From CAYQMF01 sp964418595 (GTDB taxonomy: Bacteria > Planctomycetota > UBA1135 > UBA2386): a stretch of 27,167 nucleotides of DNA. Location of the stretch: contig CAYQMF010000090.1 in the NCBI GenBank assembly GCA_964418595.1, forward strand, positions 1-27,167. Reading direction: 5' to 3'. Under the pieces are notes generated by a model that had not been told where the DNA came from, did not search any database, and was given only the letters and a program-made list of their open reading frames with translations. Below, in pieces: positions 17,057 through 25,047 of this stretch. Numbering within the stretch: position 1 is the first letter of the stretch; each line of letters starts with the position of its first letter. The translations under genes were made by a program, and so were the position numbers.

Positions 17057-17584
17057 ATGAAGCTCAACCCACTCCCGTTCCTGCTGGTGCTCGCCGCGAT
17101 CCCGATCGGCTGCGCCAGCGTCCCCGACATCGCCGAGACGCGCGGCACGGCCGCGGCGCTGCTGGCCAGCGATCCCGACGCGTCGCTGCGCTACATCGAC
17201 GCGGCGGATCCCGAGTTGCGCGGCGACTCGGTGTTGCAACTGCTCGCGGCCGAGGCCTGCGCGCGTGCCGGCCAGCTCGACGAGGCGGCGCGTCGCTACG
17301 AGGAGGTCATCGGCGGGACCGGCTCATCGACCCTGCGCGACATCGCGCTGCGGAACCTCGCGGTCGTGCAGCTCCAGGGCGAGCACCCCGAGACCGCCTA
17401 CGCGACGCTCAGCAAGGTCTCGGAGCGAGTTCGCAAGGACGCTGCCACCCAGCGTGATCTCGGTGTGGCCGCGGTCGCCGCCGGTCGTCTCGACCGCGCC
17501 CGCGCGCACTTCGCCGCCCTTTCCACCGACGAACGCGCGCGCATCGCCCGCGTGCTCGGCCCCGACTTCTTCGCCCAACCCTGA
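17057..17584 (+). CDS. TPR-type lipoprotein, first gene of Ton-like operon
   Basis: A 175-residue protein with a lipoprotein signal: a hydrophobic core FLLVLAAIP ending in IGC, so Cys19 would be lipidated. The +2 residue is Ala, not Asp, which by the enterobacterial rule favours outer-membrane location. GAAAGGTG precedes the ATG by 6 nt. Residues 60-160 form two to three TPR-like helical pairs (LLAAEACARAGQLDEAARRYEEV, LGVAAVAAGRLDRARAHFAAL). TPR lipoproteins commonly accompany TonB/ExbB/ExbD clusters as envelope adaptors. It starts a same-strand series of six genes with gaps of 13 bp, 21 bp, 14 bp and then overlaps, so it is very likely the operon head. Confidence 0.8.
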   Translation: MKLNPLPFLLVLAAIPIGCASVPDIAETRGTAAALLASDPDASLRYIDAADPELRGDSVLQLLAAEACARAGQLDEAARRYEEVIGGTGSSTLRDIALRNLAVVQLQGEHPETAYATLSKVSERVRKDAATQRDLGVAAVAAGRLDRARAHFAALSTDERARIARVLGPDFFAQP

Positions 17585-17597
17585 TCGGACTCCACCA

Positions 17598-18671
17598 ATG
17601 CGCATCCCCGCCTTCCTGAGCCTCCCGCTCCTCACGACCCTGTGCATGGCGCAGGGCCCCGGCTCGTCCGGGCTCGGCGGCAGCATCCTGCTGCCGACCT
17701 TCGATCCCGCCCAGCAGACGCAGAAGATCATCGACAGCCTCGGTCGGCTGTCGTCGATCCAGGAAGCGATCCGCGCGAGCAAGGATCGCATCGGCCCGCT
17801 GGTCGAGACCTACAGCAAGAACCCGTCGATCGACCACCGCGAGGCGCTGGAGCGCGAGCTCGCGGATCTCACGCTGCAGCTCTCGACCAACGTCGATCGC
17901 GTCCTCGGCGAGAAGGAGAAGGTCCGCTTCGCCCTGCAGGATCTCAACCGGCTGTCGACGACCTCCGAGCGTTCGGTGGACTCGGCGGTTGCCAACCTGC
18001 GTGCGAAGGCCGCGCTCGAGACCGACCTGATCCAGCGGCGGCGCGAGGAACTCGAGGCCCTGGCGCGCGCGGTGGAGTCGGCGAGCGAAGCCGAGCGGGC
18101 GAAGGCGCTCGCGGCCTTCAAGCTCGCGCACCGCGACTACCGCCGCGTCGAGCTGCGCCAGCAGGTGCTGTTGGCCACGGCGCAGAACCACGAGAACCTC
18201 CTGCGCGGGATCCGCGCCGTCCGCCGCGGCTTCGAGGGCATCTCCAGCAACCTCGATGACGTCTTCGGCCGCATCGAGGACGCCGGCGCGCTGCTCGCCT
18301 TCGTGGCGGGCGTCCGCAAGGAGAGCGCCGAGTTGCTCGGGCAGTACCAGCGCCTGTTCGGCAGCGGCAGCGATTCGCTGCGCGATGCCCTCACCACGCT
18401 CGCGTCGATCGAAGGCCAGTTGCAGCTCGTCGGCACGCTCACGCAGAGCCTGGATGCCGCGGGCGGCTTCGCGACGATCGTCGGCCAGATGGAAGAGTTC
18501 TCGCGCACGCTGCTCCCCGAGAGCGAGGCGGCGGCCGCGCCGACCAACGACGACTACTGGCTCAACGAGGTCCGCAAGGCGTCGTCGGGCCGGCTGTTCC
18601 AGAAGGCCCAGAAGCCAGTCGCGCCCACTCCCGAAGTGATCGGCAAGGCCTTTCCCACCAAGACCAATTGA
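17598..18671 (+). CDS. Exported coiled-coil protein (DUF3450-like role suspected)
   Basis: A 357-residue protein with a signal peptide (MRIPAFLSLPLLTTLCMAQ). From about residue 35 to 215 it is a long, charged coiled coil (ELADLTLQLSTNVDRVLGEKEKV, RRREELEALARAVESASEAERAKAL), followed by a second helical region. The tail is short and Pro/Lys-rich. I do not recognise a Pfam family with certainty. By position and architecture it recalls the periplasmic coiled-coil DUF3450 proteins encoded beside ExbB/ExbD/TonB sets in marine gammaproteobacteria, but sequence homology is not shown here. It lies 13 bp after the lipoprotein gene and 21 bp before the second coiled-coil gene. Confidence 0.75.
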   Translation: MRIPAFLSLPLLTTLCMAQGPGSSGLGGSILLPTFDPAQQTQKIIDSLGRLSSIQEAIRASKDRIGPLVETYSKNPSIDHREALERELADLTLQLSTNVDRVLGEKEKVRFALQDLNRLSTTSERSVDSAVANLRAKAALETDLIQRRREELEALARAVESASEAERAKALAAFKLAHRDYRRVELRQQVLLATAQNHENLLRGIRAVRRGFEGISSNLDDVFGRIEDAGALLAFVAGVRKESAELLGQYQRLFGSGSDSLRDALTTLASIEGQLQLVGTLTQSLDAAGGFATIVGQMEEFSRTLLPESEAAAAPTNDDYWLNEVRKASSGRLFQKAQKPVAPTPEVIGKAFPTKTN

Positions 18672-18692
18672 GAGAGGAAGAGAGGAGACGTC

Positions 18693-19268
18693 ATGTTCAT
18701 CGTCGCATGCCTTTGTGCGCTCGCCCTGCAGCAGGATCCCGCCGCCCCCGGCGCGGGCTTCGACGCCGCGGCGCGCATCTACCAGCAGGTGGCGGCCGGT
18801 CCGGTGACCGGCGCCGCAACCCTCGAGACGCGGGTCGCCGCGGTGAAGGCCCGGATCCAGGATCTCGGCAGCCAGATCGACCAGGCGACCGGTGCGTTGG
18901 CGAGCCTCGAACGCCAGGAGATGGAGCACACGCTCGCCATCCAGACGGCGTTCGACGGCGAGATCCGCGAGCGCCGTCTGGCCGACCTGCAGCAGAACCT
19001 CGGCACCAAGCGCGCGGTGATCGAAGAGAACCGCAACATCCTGGAGCGCGACCTCGCGAGCGCGCGCGAGGACCTGTCGCGCCTGCAGATCGAACTGGAC
19101 CTGGCGCGTGCGGCGCAGCCCAACACGCCCAAGGGGCTCGGCGCCAAGGATGGCAAGGTCGACGCGAAGCTGCGCCAGTACTTCCGGGCCAAGGCCGCCG
19201 AACTCGGGCTGCCGGAGCTTCAGGCGGTGCCGTCCTACTGGCTCGGGAGCGAGGAGGTCGCGCGCTGA
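18693..19268 (+). CDS. Small exported coiled-coil protein
   Basis: A 191-residue protein with a strong ribosome site (AGGAG, 5 nt before ATG). The N-terminus is a short signal-like stretch (MFIVACLCALALQQ). Residues 45-145 are a continuous heptad-rich helix (VKARIQDLGSQIDQATGALASLE, then RNILERDLASAREDLSRLQIELD), and the C-terminal 45 residues form a small basic helical end. No enzyme motif is present. It probably pairs with the preceding coiled-coil protein or with the TonB-like protein in the periplasm; this is inferred from the operon only. Confidence 0.75.
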   Translation: MFIVACLCALALQQDPAAPGAGFDAAARIYQQVAAGPVTGAATLETRVAAVKARIQDLGSQIDQATGALASLERQEMEHTLAIQTAFDGEIRERRLADLQQNLGTKRAVIEENRNILERDLASAREDLSRLQIELDLARAAQPNTPKGLGAKDGKVDAKLRQYFRAKAAELGLPELQAVPSYWLGSEEVAR

Positions 19269-19282
19269 GCGCGAGTGCCAGC

Positions 19283-20194
19283 ATGCGACCCCTCGCCCTC
19301 TGCTGCGTGTTGGGCTCGGTTGCGGCGCACGCCGTGGCGTGGCTCGTGTGGTCGCCCGACCTCGCCGTCGAGTCGCCGCGCGTTCCGCCCGTGACCGCGA
19401 TCCTCGTGGAGGCGGCCCTCGACGCCGCCGAGCCGTCACCGCCACCCGTCGCGGTTGCCGCCCCCGCCGTGCCTCCCGCTGCGGCGGAGTCGATGCCGCA
19501 CACCTCGCCTGACGAAGTCCACGCCTGGCGCGAACCGGGAGCGGAGTCGAAGCCCACCACCGAGCCGACGCCCAAGACGGAGGCCGAACCCGAGCGGGTT
19601 GCCGTCGACGTCGCGGCACCGCCGGAGTCCGAGCCCGCTACCTCGAAGTCGGCGCCAGCCCCGGCCGAGACGTGGACCCGCGTCGGTCCGCCGCCCGGCC
19701 TTCGCGTGCCGACCGCCGTCCTGCGCGGCGCGCCCGTCGCCGACCTCGTGATCGACCCGCGCGATCGTTCCTTCGCCGATCGCGCGCGCGCGCTCGGCAT
19801 GCGCTTCATCGTGTTCCAGGACGGCGCACTCGGGTTCTACCTCGAGCTGCAGGGCAACGACCTGCGCACCGCGGTGCGCCGCACGGAAGTCGACGCCAAC
19901 CAGTTCTCGCGGCGCGCCCGCGATCTGGCCGGCGTGCCGACCTTCGATCGCCTCCGCGACGACATCGCCGGACGCTACGGCCTCGACCCCGCGCGCTGCC
20001 GCCTCGCCGCCCTCGTGCCGGTCGTGATCGATCACGCGTTCGCCGGCGAGGAAGCCCAGGCCCTCGCCACGCTCCGTCGCCCGTCGAAGGACATCGTCGC
20101 GCTGTGCGGAACCCTCACCGGCGACGCGGCCCGACCCCTGCGCATCACGCACGCGCTGACCGCCGAACACCACTGGCTGGAGCTGAAGTCATGA
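19283..20194 (+). CDS. TonB-like protein with SxxxH anchor and non-canonical C-terminus
   Basis: A 303-residue protein with a single N-terminal membrane segment (residues 4-23) that holds S12 and H16 in SVAAH. This is the SxxxH pattern essential in TonB for contact with ExbB/ExbD. It is followed by a Pro/Glu/Ala-rich periplasmic spacer (about 31-140), as in TonB and TolA. The C-terminal 160 residues (from GPPPGLRV) contain RDRSFADRARALGMRFIVF and a late DIAGRYGLDPARCRLAALVPVVIDHAF. They do not show the TonB C-terminal signature with its YP motif. The membrane anchor and linker point to a motor arm, while the working head is of unknown type. The stop overlaps the ExbB start (ATGA). Confidence 0.75.
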   Translation: MRPLALCCVLGSVAAHAVAWLVWSPDLAVESPRVPPVTAILVEAALDAAEPSPPPVAVAAPAVPPAAAESMPHTSPDEVHAWREPGAESKPTTEPTPKTEAEPERVAVDVAAPPESEPATSKSAPAPAETWTRVGPPPGLRVPTAVLRGAPVADLVIDPRDRSFADRARALGMRFIVFQDGALGFYLELQGNDLRTAVRRTEVDANQFSRRARDLAGVPTFDRLRDDIAGRYGLDPARCRLAALVPVVIDHAFAGEEAQALATLRRPSKDIVALCGTLTGDAARPLRITHALTAEHHWLELKS

Positions 20195-20619
20195 ACCCGA
20201 AGTCACCCATCCTCGACGCGGCCCTTGCCGCGGGACAGTCCGTGAGCCACGGGGTCCTCGCGCTGTGCTCCGTCCTGCTCGTGGCCGCGCTCACCGAGCG
20301 CGCCATCTTCCTGGTCCTCCTGCGCGGTGACCGTCGACCGCTGCCGGCCGCTGCTCGTGGCCTCTACGGGATGCTGGCGTGGGTCGGTGGGATCGCGCCG
20401 ATGGCTGGGCTGCTCGGCACGGTCACCGGCATCATGCAGTCGTTCGCAGGTGCGCGCGCCGACGGCTTCGACCAGGAACGCCTCGTGTCGGGCATCGGCC
20501 TCGCGCTGACCGCGACCGCCGCTGGCCTGCTGTTGGCCATGGCGGCCTTCAGCGGGCGCGCGCTCTTCGGGCGCCGCACCGACGAGGCGACCCACGCCGC
20601 CGCGCGGAGGATCGCGTGA
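20191..20619 (+). CDS. Minimal ExbB/TolQ/MotA-family proton channel subunit
   Basis: A 142-residue inner-membrane protein with three membrane segments (about 20-45, 59-84, 98-122). The family core is clear: GGIAPMAGLLGTVTGIMQSF in the second segment, with the channel Thr (T77 or T79), and ALTATAAGLLLAM in the third (T109 matches the essential Thr of ExbB). The E. coli protein has about 244 residues; here the cytoplasmic loop between segments 1 and 2 is only about 13 residues instead of about 90. The third-segment glutamate (E176 in E. coli) is replaced by Leu104. It should form the pentameric stator around an ExbD dimer and use proton flow. It overlaps both neighbours by 4 bp. Confidence 0.85.
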   Translation: MNPKSPILDAALAAGQSVSHGVLALCSVLLVAALTERAIFLVLLRGDRRPLPAAARGLYGMLAWVGGIAPMAGLLGTVTGIMQSFAGARADGFDQERLVSGIGLALTATAAGLLLAMAAFSGRALFGRRTDEATHAAARRIA

Positions 20620-21041
20620 TCGCGCGCAGCGTCGAGGCCGATCGGCTCGGGCACGACTCCGAGGCGATCGCGGGCTTCCTCCCGCTCGTCGACGTGTTGC
20701 TCGCGGTCCTGTGCGTCACGCTCATGGCGGTCGGCGCGGCGCGCGTGCTGCAGGTGCCCGTCGCCCTCCCCGCCGACCACGGCCGCCCCGCCACGGCACC
20801 CGACGACGCGGTTGCGGTCCGCTTCGATGGCGCCGGTGCGGTCAGCATCGATGGAGTGCCGGCTTCGATCGAAGGCCTCGCCGCCGAAGTCCGGAAACTG
20901 GGCCCGGGGCGCGCCTTGCTGGTCGTGGGCGACGGCGATGCCTCGTACGCCCAGGCTGCGCGCGTCCTGCACCGGCTGCGCGAGGCGGGAGCCACCGATG
21001 TCCGGCTCGTGCTCCGCGCGGAGCGCGCCCCGACCCGCTGA
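20616..21041 (+). CDS. ExbD/TolR-family motor subunit
   Basis: A 141-residue protein with a GTG start and GGAGG 5 nt upstream, inside the end of the ExbB gene. One membrane helix (21-44) carries D26 in FLPLVDVLL, the essential proton-binding aspartate of ExbD/TolR. The periplasmic domain (65-141) matches the family fold, with the closing pattern VVGDGDASYAQAARVLHRLREAGATDV. With the preceding ExbB and TonB-like proteins it completes a proton-motive-force-driven motor. It is the last certain gene of the operon; the next gene begins 25 bp later and may or may not be co-transcribed. Confidence 0.9.
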   Translation: MIARSVEADRLGHDSEAIAGFLPLVDVLLAVLCVTLMAVGAARVLQVPVALPADHGRPATAPDDAVAVRFDGAGAVSIDGVPASIEGLAAEVRKLGPGRALLVVGDGDASYAQAARVLHRLREAGATDVRLVLRAERAPTR

Positions 21042-21066
21042 ATCTTCCCCGACCGACTCTCCACGC

Positions 21067-21789
21067 ATGGACCCACGACAACCCGAACCATCCGCGATCC
21101 AGCACGACGGCAAGCTCTGGATCGGCTTCCTCCATCCCGACCCCACGACGGACGGCATCGCGGAGTCGCTGCAGATGACCTTCCACCAGAAGGGCATCGG
21201 CTGCGGGATGGCGTCGATCGGCGGCTTCACGATCCAAGGCGACGCTCCGCGCGCGGGGACCGCATGGCGTACCGAGTTCCGCTTCGAAGGCGGACGCACC
21301 GTGCATCTGCTGGTTCACACCACGGACGCGGGCACGATGCGCGGCACCTGGCGCGCCCTGGAAGGAGAGGGAGCGTTCGAGTTCTGGCTCGAGGATCTCA
21401 CGCCCTCGCCGTTCGAGATCGTGCCGTTGGCTGCCCAGTTCTGGCAGGCGTCGATCGAGCGCGCCGGGCCACGTGGCCTCGCCCTGGCCGCGACGATGCC
21501 GATGCAGAGCACCGTGCGGATGCAGCTCGTCCTGGACGATCAGATGCTCTCCGGCACCGGCAGCGGGCACTTCGGAACCTGTCAAGTGCGCGGCGTGATG
21601 CTGGACGACGACCGGGTCACCCTCGAGGTGACCTTTCGCAACGGGATCGCGTTGCGCCTCGAGTGTGCGCCGGACGGGGATCGTTGGCGGGGAACGTGCT
21701 ACTTCGGCGCGCCGGGCCTCCGGCGCAGTGACGACCCGCATCCGGTGCAGTTCGGGACCTGCGAGGTGTGGCAAGGGCGGGCTGAGTGA
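21067..21789 (+). CDS. Hypothetical beta-rich protein
   Basis: A 240-residue protein without signal peptide or membrane segment, so probably cytosolic. I do not recognise it. It appears all-beta, with an apparent two-fold pattern: each half holds a strand-turn-strand ending in an R-G-T unit (MRGTWRALEGEGAFEFW and WRGTCYFGAPG). The N-terminus is Gln/Pro-rich (MDPRQPEPSAIQHDGKLW). It follows the ExbD gene by 25 bp on the same strand and converges on the vWA-like gene. There is no recognisable Shine-Dalgarno site. Codon use looks like a normal coding region of this genome, so it is likely real. Confidence 0.65.
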   Translation: MDPRQPEPSAIQHDGKLWIGFLHPDPTTDGIAESLQMTFHQKGIGCGMASIGGFTIQGDAPRAGTAWRTEFRFEGGRTVHLLVHTTDAGTMRGTWRALEGEGAFEFWLEDLTPSPFEIVPLAAQFWQASIERAGPRGLALAATMPMQSTVRMQLVLDDQMLSGTGSGHFGTCQVRGVMLDDDRVTLEVTFRNGIALRLECAPDGDRWRGTCYFGAPGLRRSDDPHPVQFGTCEVWQGRAE

Positions 21790-21846
21790 CCGGCATGGCC
21801 ACGGTGCAATCTGCTCGACCCCGAACCCGCGGACACCTCCCCTCGC

Positions 21847-23295
21847 TCACTCGCTCTTGCCCCGGTACACCTTCTCCCCGAGTCGCGTCGACTTGGGGAT
21901 GAGGCGCGTGACCGACCGTGGCAGCCAGATCAACCCATGCTCGGCTTGCCCGACCTGGTCGTGGATCCGGTCCATGGTCCGCACCATCGAGGTCGCGAAG
22001 CGTTGGTCCGCGTCCCGGATGTGGCCGACACCGTTCAGGGTGCGGCTGCACAGGAGGGTCGGGTGCAGCCACCAACCTTCGCCGCGACCGCCCGCCTGAT
22101 CGCGGAACACACTCGCCATGCGCGCGAGGAGCAGAGGCTCGAACGACGCGGGCTCGAAGTGCGCGAGCAGGCCGGCATCGAGCACGCGTTCGATCCGGTT
22201 GACGACACCCGACCAGGCGTCGGTGAAGCCCTTCACCACGAACTCGAGGAGCAGGTGGACCTTGCTGCGATCGGGTCCGCGCACGGTCGTGCCCACCGAC
22301 AGGTGGATCGCGGTGTCGATCCTGAGCATCTCGTACGCGCGGGCGAGGGTCATCATGAACTCCGGCGCCGCGCACACGTCGGTCAGGCTCCGGTCCCGCG
22401 TCGCGGCGAGGTCGTACGACAGGACCGCCGTGTGCTGGGACTCGTCGAAGCTGCTGAGCGGGTCCGCCTCCTGCGTGAAGACCGGAAACTCCCGCCCGGC
22501 GCGCAGCGCCGCGCGCGCTTCGGCCAGACGTTGGTTGTCGAGATCGGCGCCCACGAAGGCCGGGATCTCCGGTGGCCGATCGAGGGGGTGGCCCTCGGCC
22601 GACTGCCGGATGCAGCGCGCGTAGCTCTGCGCGATGTCTTCGCGGTGGTCGAGGGTGACGCGCTCTGCGTTCATCCCGTGCAACGTGTTGACCCGCACCT
22701 GGGCGACCACGAACGGGACGTCGGGGAAGTCCGGCAGCGTCTGGAGCGGTCGGTGACCCGCCTGGATCGCCGCCTGCAGTGCCTCGATGGCATCCGGCAC
22801 TCCGGTGAAACTGCCGTCGGTGAGCACGAGGGCGACGTCACCTCGCGGATACTCGGCGCTCACGCGCGTGCGCGCGGGGCGAAGATCCCGCCAGCGCGTC
22901 GGCTCCTCGAGCGGCACGCTGTCCGTGCGTACGGCCACGCCGCGCAGGCCACCGAAGGCGCGCGCCCACACGTCGTCGGGCACGGACTGCAGGGCCGGGA
23001 TCCGGGCGACCAGCGCCGCACGGGCGCGGGCCTGGGCGGGATGCGGTTTCCCGCGCCGGTGGGGCGAGCGCGCGGGCAGCGGGAGCGCCAGCATCTGCGC
23101 GGCGATCAGCAACCCCAGCAGCCGGCAGCGCTTGGGGTGCACGACGAGCAGGCGCTTGGCGGTGAGGAGGGTGGCGGCCTCCTGGCACCGCCCATCGGTC
23201 TCGACGGCGACGGCGCCGTCCGCGACCCACGACGCGAGGATCGGCAGCACGTTGGGTCTCACCTTGCCGACCGGGGTGAGCAGGGAGATCACCAT
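21847..23295 (-). CDS. vWA-like partner of MoxR/CbbQ-type ATPase, altered MIDAS
   Basis: The product has 482 residues. The C-terminal part from about 288 (TAVLSYDLAATRDRSLTDV, then FMMTLARAYEMLRIDTAIHLSVGTT, then a GFTDAW segment) follows the order of the NorD/CbbO vWA domain (LDLSxST, AREAALLLAxALxxLGDxFAIxGF, KxFxxxW). The metal-site motif DxSxS reads D295-L-A-A-T, and no clear later TDG strand is seen. A second DxSxT-like stretch, LTDGSFTG (158-165), lies in the middle. The N-terminal 100 residues hold a hydrophobic stretch (58-74). A GAGAGG site precedes the ATG by 4 nt, and the ATPase gene ends 8 bp before. NorD/CbbO proteins work with their AAA+ partner to remodel a target complex. The vWA assignment is moderate. 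Confidence 0.6.
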   Translation of the reverse strand: MVISLLTPVGKVRPNVLPILASWVADGAVAVETDGRCQEAATLLTAKRLLVVHPKRCRLLGLLIAAQMLALPLPARSPHRRGKPHPAQARARAALVARIPALQSVPDDVWARAFGGLRGVAVRTDSVPLEEPTRWRDLRPARTRVSAEYPRGDVALVLTDGSFTGVPDAIEALQAAIQAGHRPLQTLPDFPDVPFVVAQVRVNTLHGMNAERVTLDHREDIAQSYARCIRQSAEGHPLDRPPEIPAFVGADLDNQRLAEARAALRAGREFPVFTQEADPLSSFDESQHTAVLSYDLAATRDRSLTDVCAAPEFMMTLARAYEMLRIDTAIHLSVGTTVRGPDRSKVHLLLEFVVKGFTDAWSGVVNRIERVLDAGLLAHFEPASFEPLLLARMASVFRDQAGGRGEGWWLHPTLLCSRTLNGVGHIRDADQRFATSMVRTMDRIHDQVGQAEHGLIWLPRSVTRLIPKSTRLGEKVYRGKSE

Positions 23296-23303
23296 CGCGC
23301 CTC

Positions 23304-24128
23304 TCAGAGCAGCGACGCCGTCAGGCGCGCTGCCTCGTGGCGGTCGCGGTCGAGCAGGAACTTGCCGACGACCGCCTGCGCAACCGCGTCGCGCTCGTTC
23401 ATCCCCGCCCGCAGCAACTCGAGCAACTGCATGAGGGCGCGCACGCTGACCTTCGGCTGCTTGTCGTCGGACTTCTCGAGCAGCGCGTGGAAGCGACTCC
23501 GGACCTCCTGCACCCGCGCGAGATGCTCCGGCGTCGCGTCGGGGCAGTGGGCCACCAGGATCGAACGCATCTGGGCCCCGGTCGGATCGGGGACGTCGAC
23601 CACGAGTGCGCCATCGAGCAGCGACTGCATCGCGGTGGCGTTGTTGCGGCAGGAGGCGTTCTCCTGGTTGGTCGTGAGGATCACGCGGAAGCTGTCGGGG
23701 ACGGCGATCTCCTCGAGAGACAACGGGTTGACGATCCGGTTGCCATGCCGCAGCGGCAGGAGCGCGGAGAGCTGCGCGAACGGCACCTGCCCCGCGTCGT
23801 TGAGCACGAAGAACGTGCCCGCCTTCAGCGCGCGCGTGAGCGGCCCATCGCGGAACGGCGTGGTGTCGCGTTCGAGGACGTAGCGCCCGAAGAAGGCGAC
23901 GTCGTCGACCTTCGGTCCGCCCTGGAGTTCTTCGGCGGGGAGGCCGGTCGCGCGATGCGACTCGTCCTGCACGAACGCCGTCTTGCCCGCGCCCGGCGCG
24001 CCGACGAGGACGACGATCCGGCTGGTCCGCAGCGCGATGCGCGCCTGGTGGTGCCAGGGCAGGTCGACGAGATCGGGGGAGGCGGCGGTGGCGACGCCGT
24101 TGGCGCGGCCGTGTGGTAGGCGGATCAT
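23304..24128 (-). CDS. MoxR/CbbQ-like AAA+ ATPase with altered Walker B
   Basis: A 274-residue cytosolic AAA+ protein. Walker A is GAPGAGKT (43-50). The region up to 103 has the family insert (GGPKVDDVAFFGRYVLER, then DGPLTRALKAGTFFVL). Sensor 1 is TTN (Asn154) in VILTTNQEN, followed by NNATAMQSLLDG and VDVPDP, as in CbbQ/NorQ/MoxR proteins. The Walker B DE pair is replaced by N110-D111 (FFVLND), so hydrolysis may be weak or absent. The ATG at 24128 has no Shine-Dalgarno site; the preceding gene ends 100 bp upstream. These ATPases act with a vWA protein, encoded here 8 bp downstream, to insert cofactors, activate enzymes or drive conflict-system effectors. Confidence 0.85.
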   Translation of the reverse strand: MIRLPHGRANGVATAASPDLVDLPWHHQARIALRTSRIVVLVGAPGAGKTAFVQDESHRATGLPAEELQGGPKVDDVAFFGRYVLERDTTPFRDGPLTRALKAGTFFVLNDAGQVPFAQLSALLPLRHGNRIVNPLSLEEIAVPDSFRVILTTNQENASCRNNATAMQSLLDGALVVDVPDPTGAQMRSILVAHCPDATPEHLARVQEVRSRFHALLEKSDDKQPKVSVRALMQLLELLRAGMNERDAVAQAVVGKFLLDRDRHEAARLTASLL

Positions 24129-24228
24129 GGGTGGGGCGTCGGGACGCGGCCGGGTTCAGGCCTCGCACCGAAACAAGGGTCGCGATGGCGAGGAATCCGG
24201 ACCTCGCGCGAAGTCTTCGCGGGGGCGA

Positions 24229-25047
24229 CTACCTGAACTCGAGCCGGCCGCGGTACACGACCCCGTTGCTCGCGCCTATTCGGATCGACGCGCCGTCGTC
24301 GGCGCGGGCGACGTGGCCCACCGGGGTGATCTCCGCGACTTGATCGGAGACGGTCACCGACAGGATGTCGTCGTGAGGTTCTGAGGACACCAGGACTCGA
24401 CTCCGATTCGGGTCCCGTGCGATCCGGATCACGCGGCCATCCGCCGCGCGCAGCTCGATCGATCGGCCGACGCCGCGTGGCGCATCCGCCGCCAAGGCCA
24501 CCGGCCGCTCCTGCGCACGCACGACGCGTAGCAGCGTCGCCTCGCGCGCGCTCCCGCGGACGCGCGCCCGCAGCGCGGCCGAGACTGCTGCCGGATCGGC
24601 AAGGTCCGCGACGCGCTCCATCCAGTCTGGCAGAGTCAACCCGAGCGCGGTGCGATGAGGGTCGTCCATCGCTGTCCCTGTCGGTCTACGCAGGTCGACG
24701 TTGCGTATGAACTCACCCATGACAGCGATCTCAGTATCGGCGACGTGCCCCTCGATGTCGCGCGCGGCCCACGCCTCGTGCTCAACCGCGAACATGGCAA
24801 GCCCTCGTAGCCACAACCCACCGATAGTTCGCTCGTGGGGGTCGGCGGGGGCGGATCCCGAGAGGAACAGGTCGTGCCCACCCGCGAGCGGCATCAGGTC
24901 GGCGGGCACGACGAGCAGGGTGCGCACCGACCACGGCGCGCGCGCGGCGACGACCCCGTGCACGGTGATGCCCGTTTCGGGGATCTCGCCTAGTCGCACG
25001 ACGGCGCCGACGCGAAGCTCGCCACCACTGCCAGTAGGAGTCTTCAT
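24229..25047 (-). CDS. Unknown protein in MoxR-vWA gene set
   Basis: A 272-residue protein without signal peptide. I do not recognise it. The first 90 residues look beta-rich (VGAVVRLGEIPETGITVHGVVAA, VRTLLVVPADLMPLAGGHDLF). A middle helical part has WMERVADLADPAAVSAALRARV, and a second beta-rich part closes the protein (RSIELRAADGRVIRIARDPNRSRVLV, GRLEF). The start ATG overlaps the stop of the upstream paralogue gene (ATGA), and a GGGGGA site lies about 6 nt before it, so it is translationally coupled. Its position between two paralogues and an AAA/vWA pair suggests an adaptor of that complex; this is inference. Confidence 0.7.
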   Translation of the reverse strand: MKTPTGSGGELRVGAVVRLGEIPETGITVHGVVAARAPWSVRTLLVVPADLMPLAGGHDLFLSGSAPADPHERTIGGLWLRGLAMFAVEHEAWAARDIEGHVADTEIAVMGEFIRNVDLRRPTGTAMDDPHRTALGLTLPDWMERVADLADPAAVSAALRARVRGSAREATLLRVVRAQERPVALAADAPRGVGRSIELRAADGRVIRIARDPNRSRVLVSSEPHDDILSVTVSDQVAEITPVGHVARADDGASIRIGASNGVVYRGRLEFR

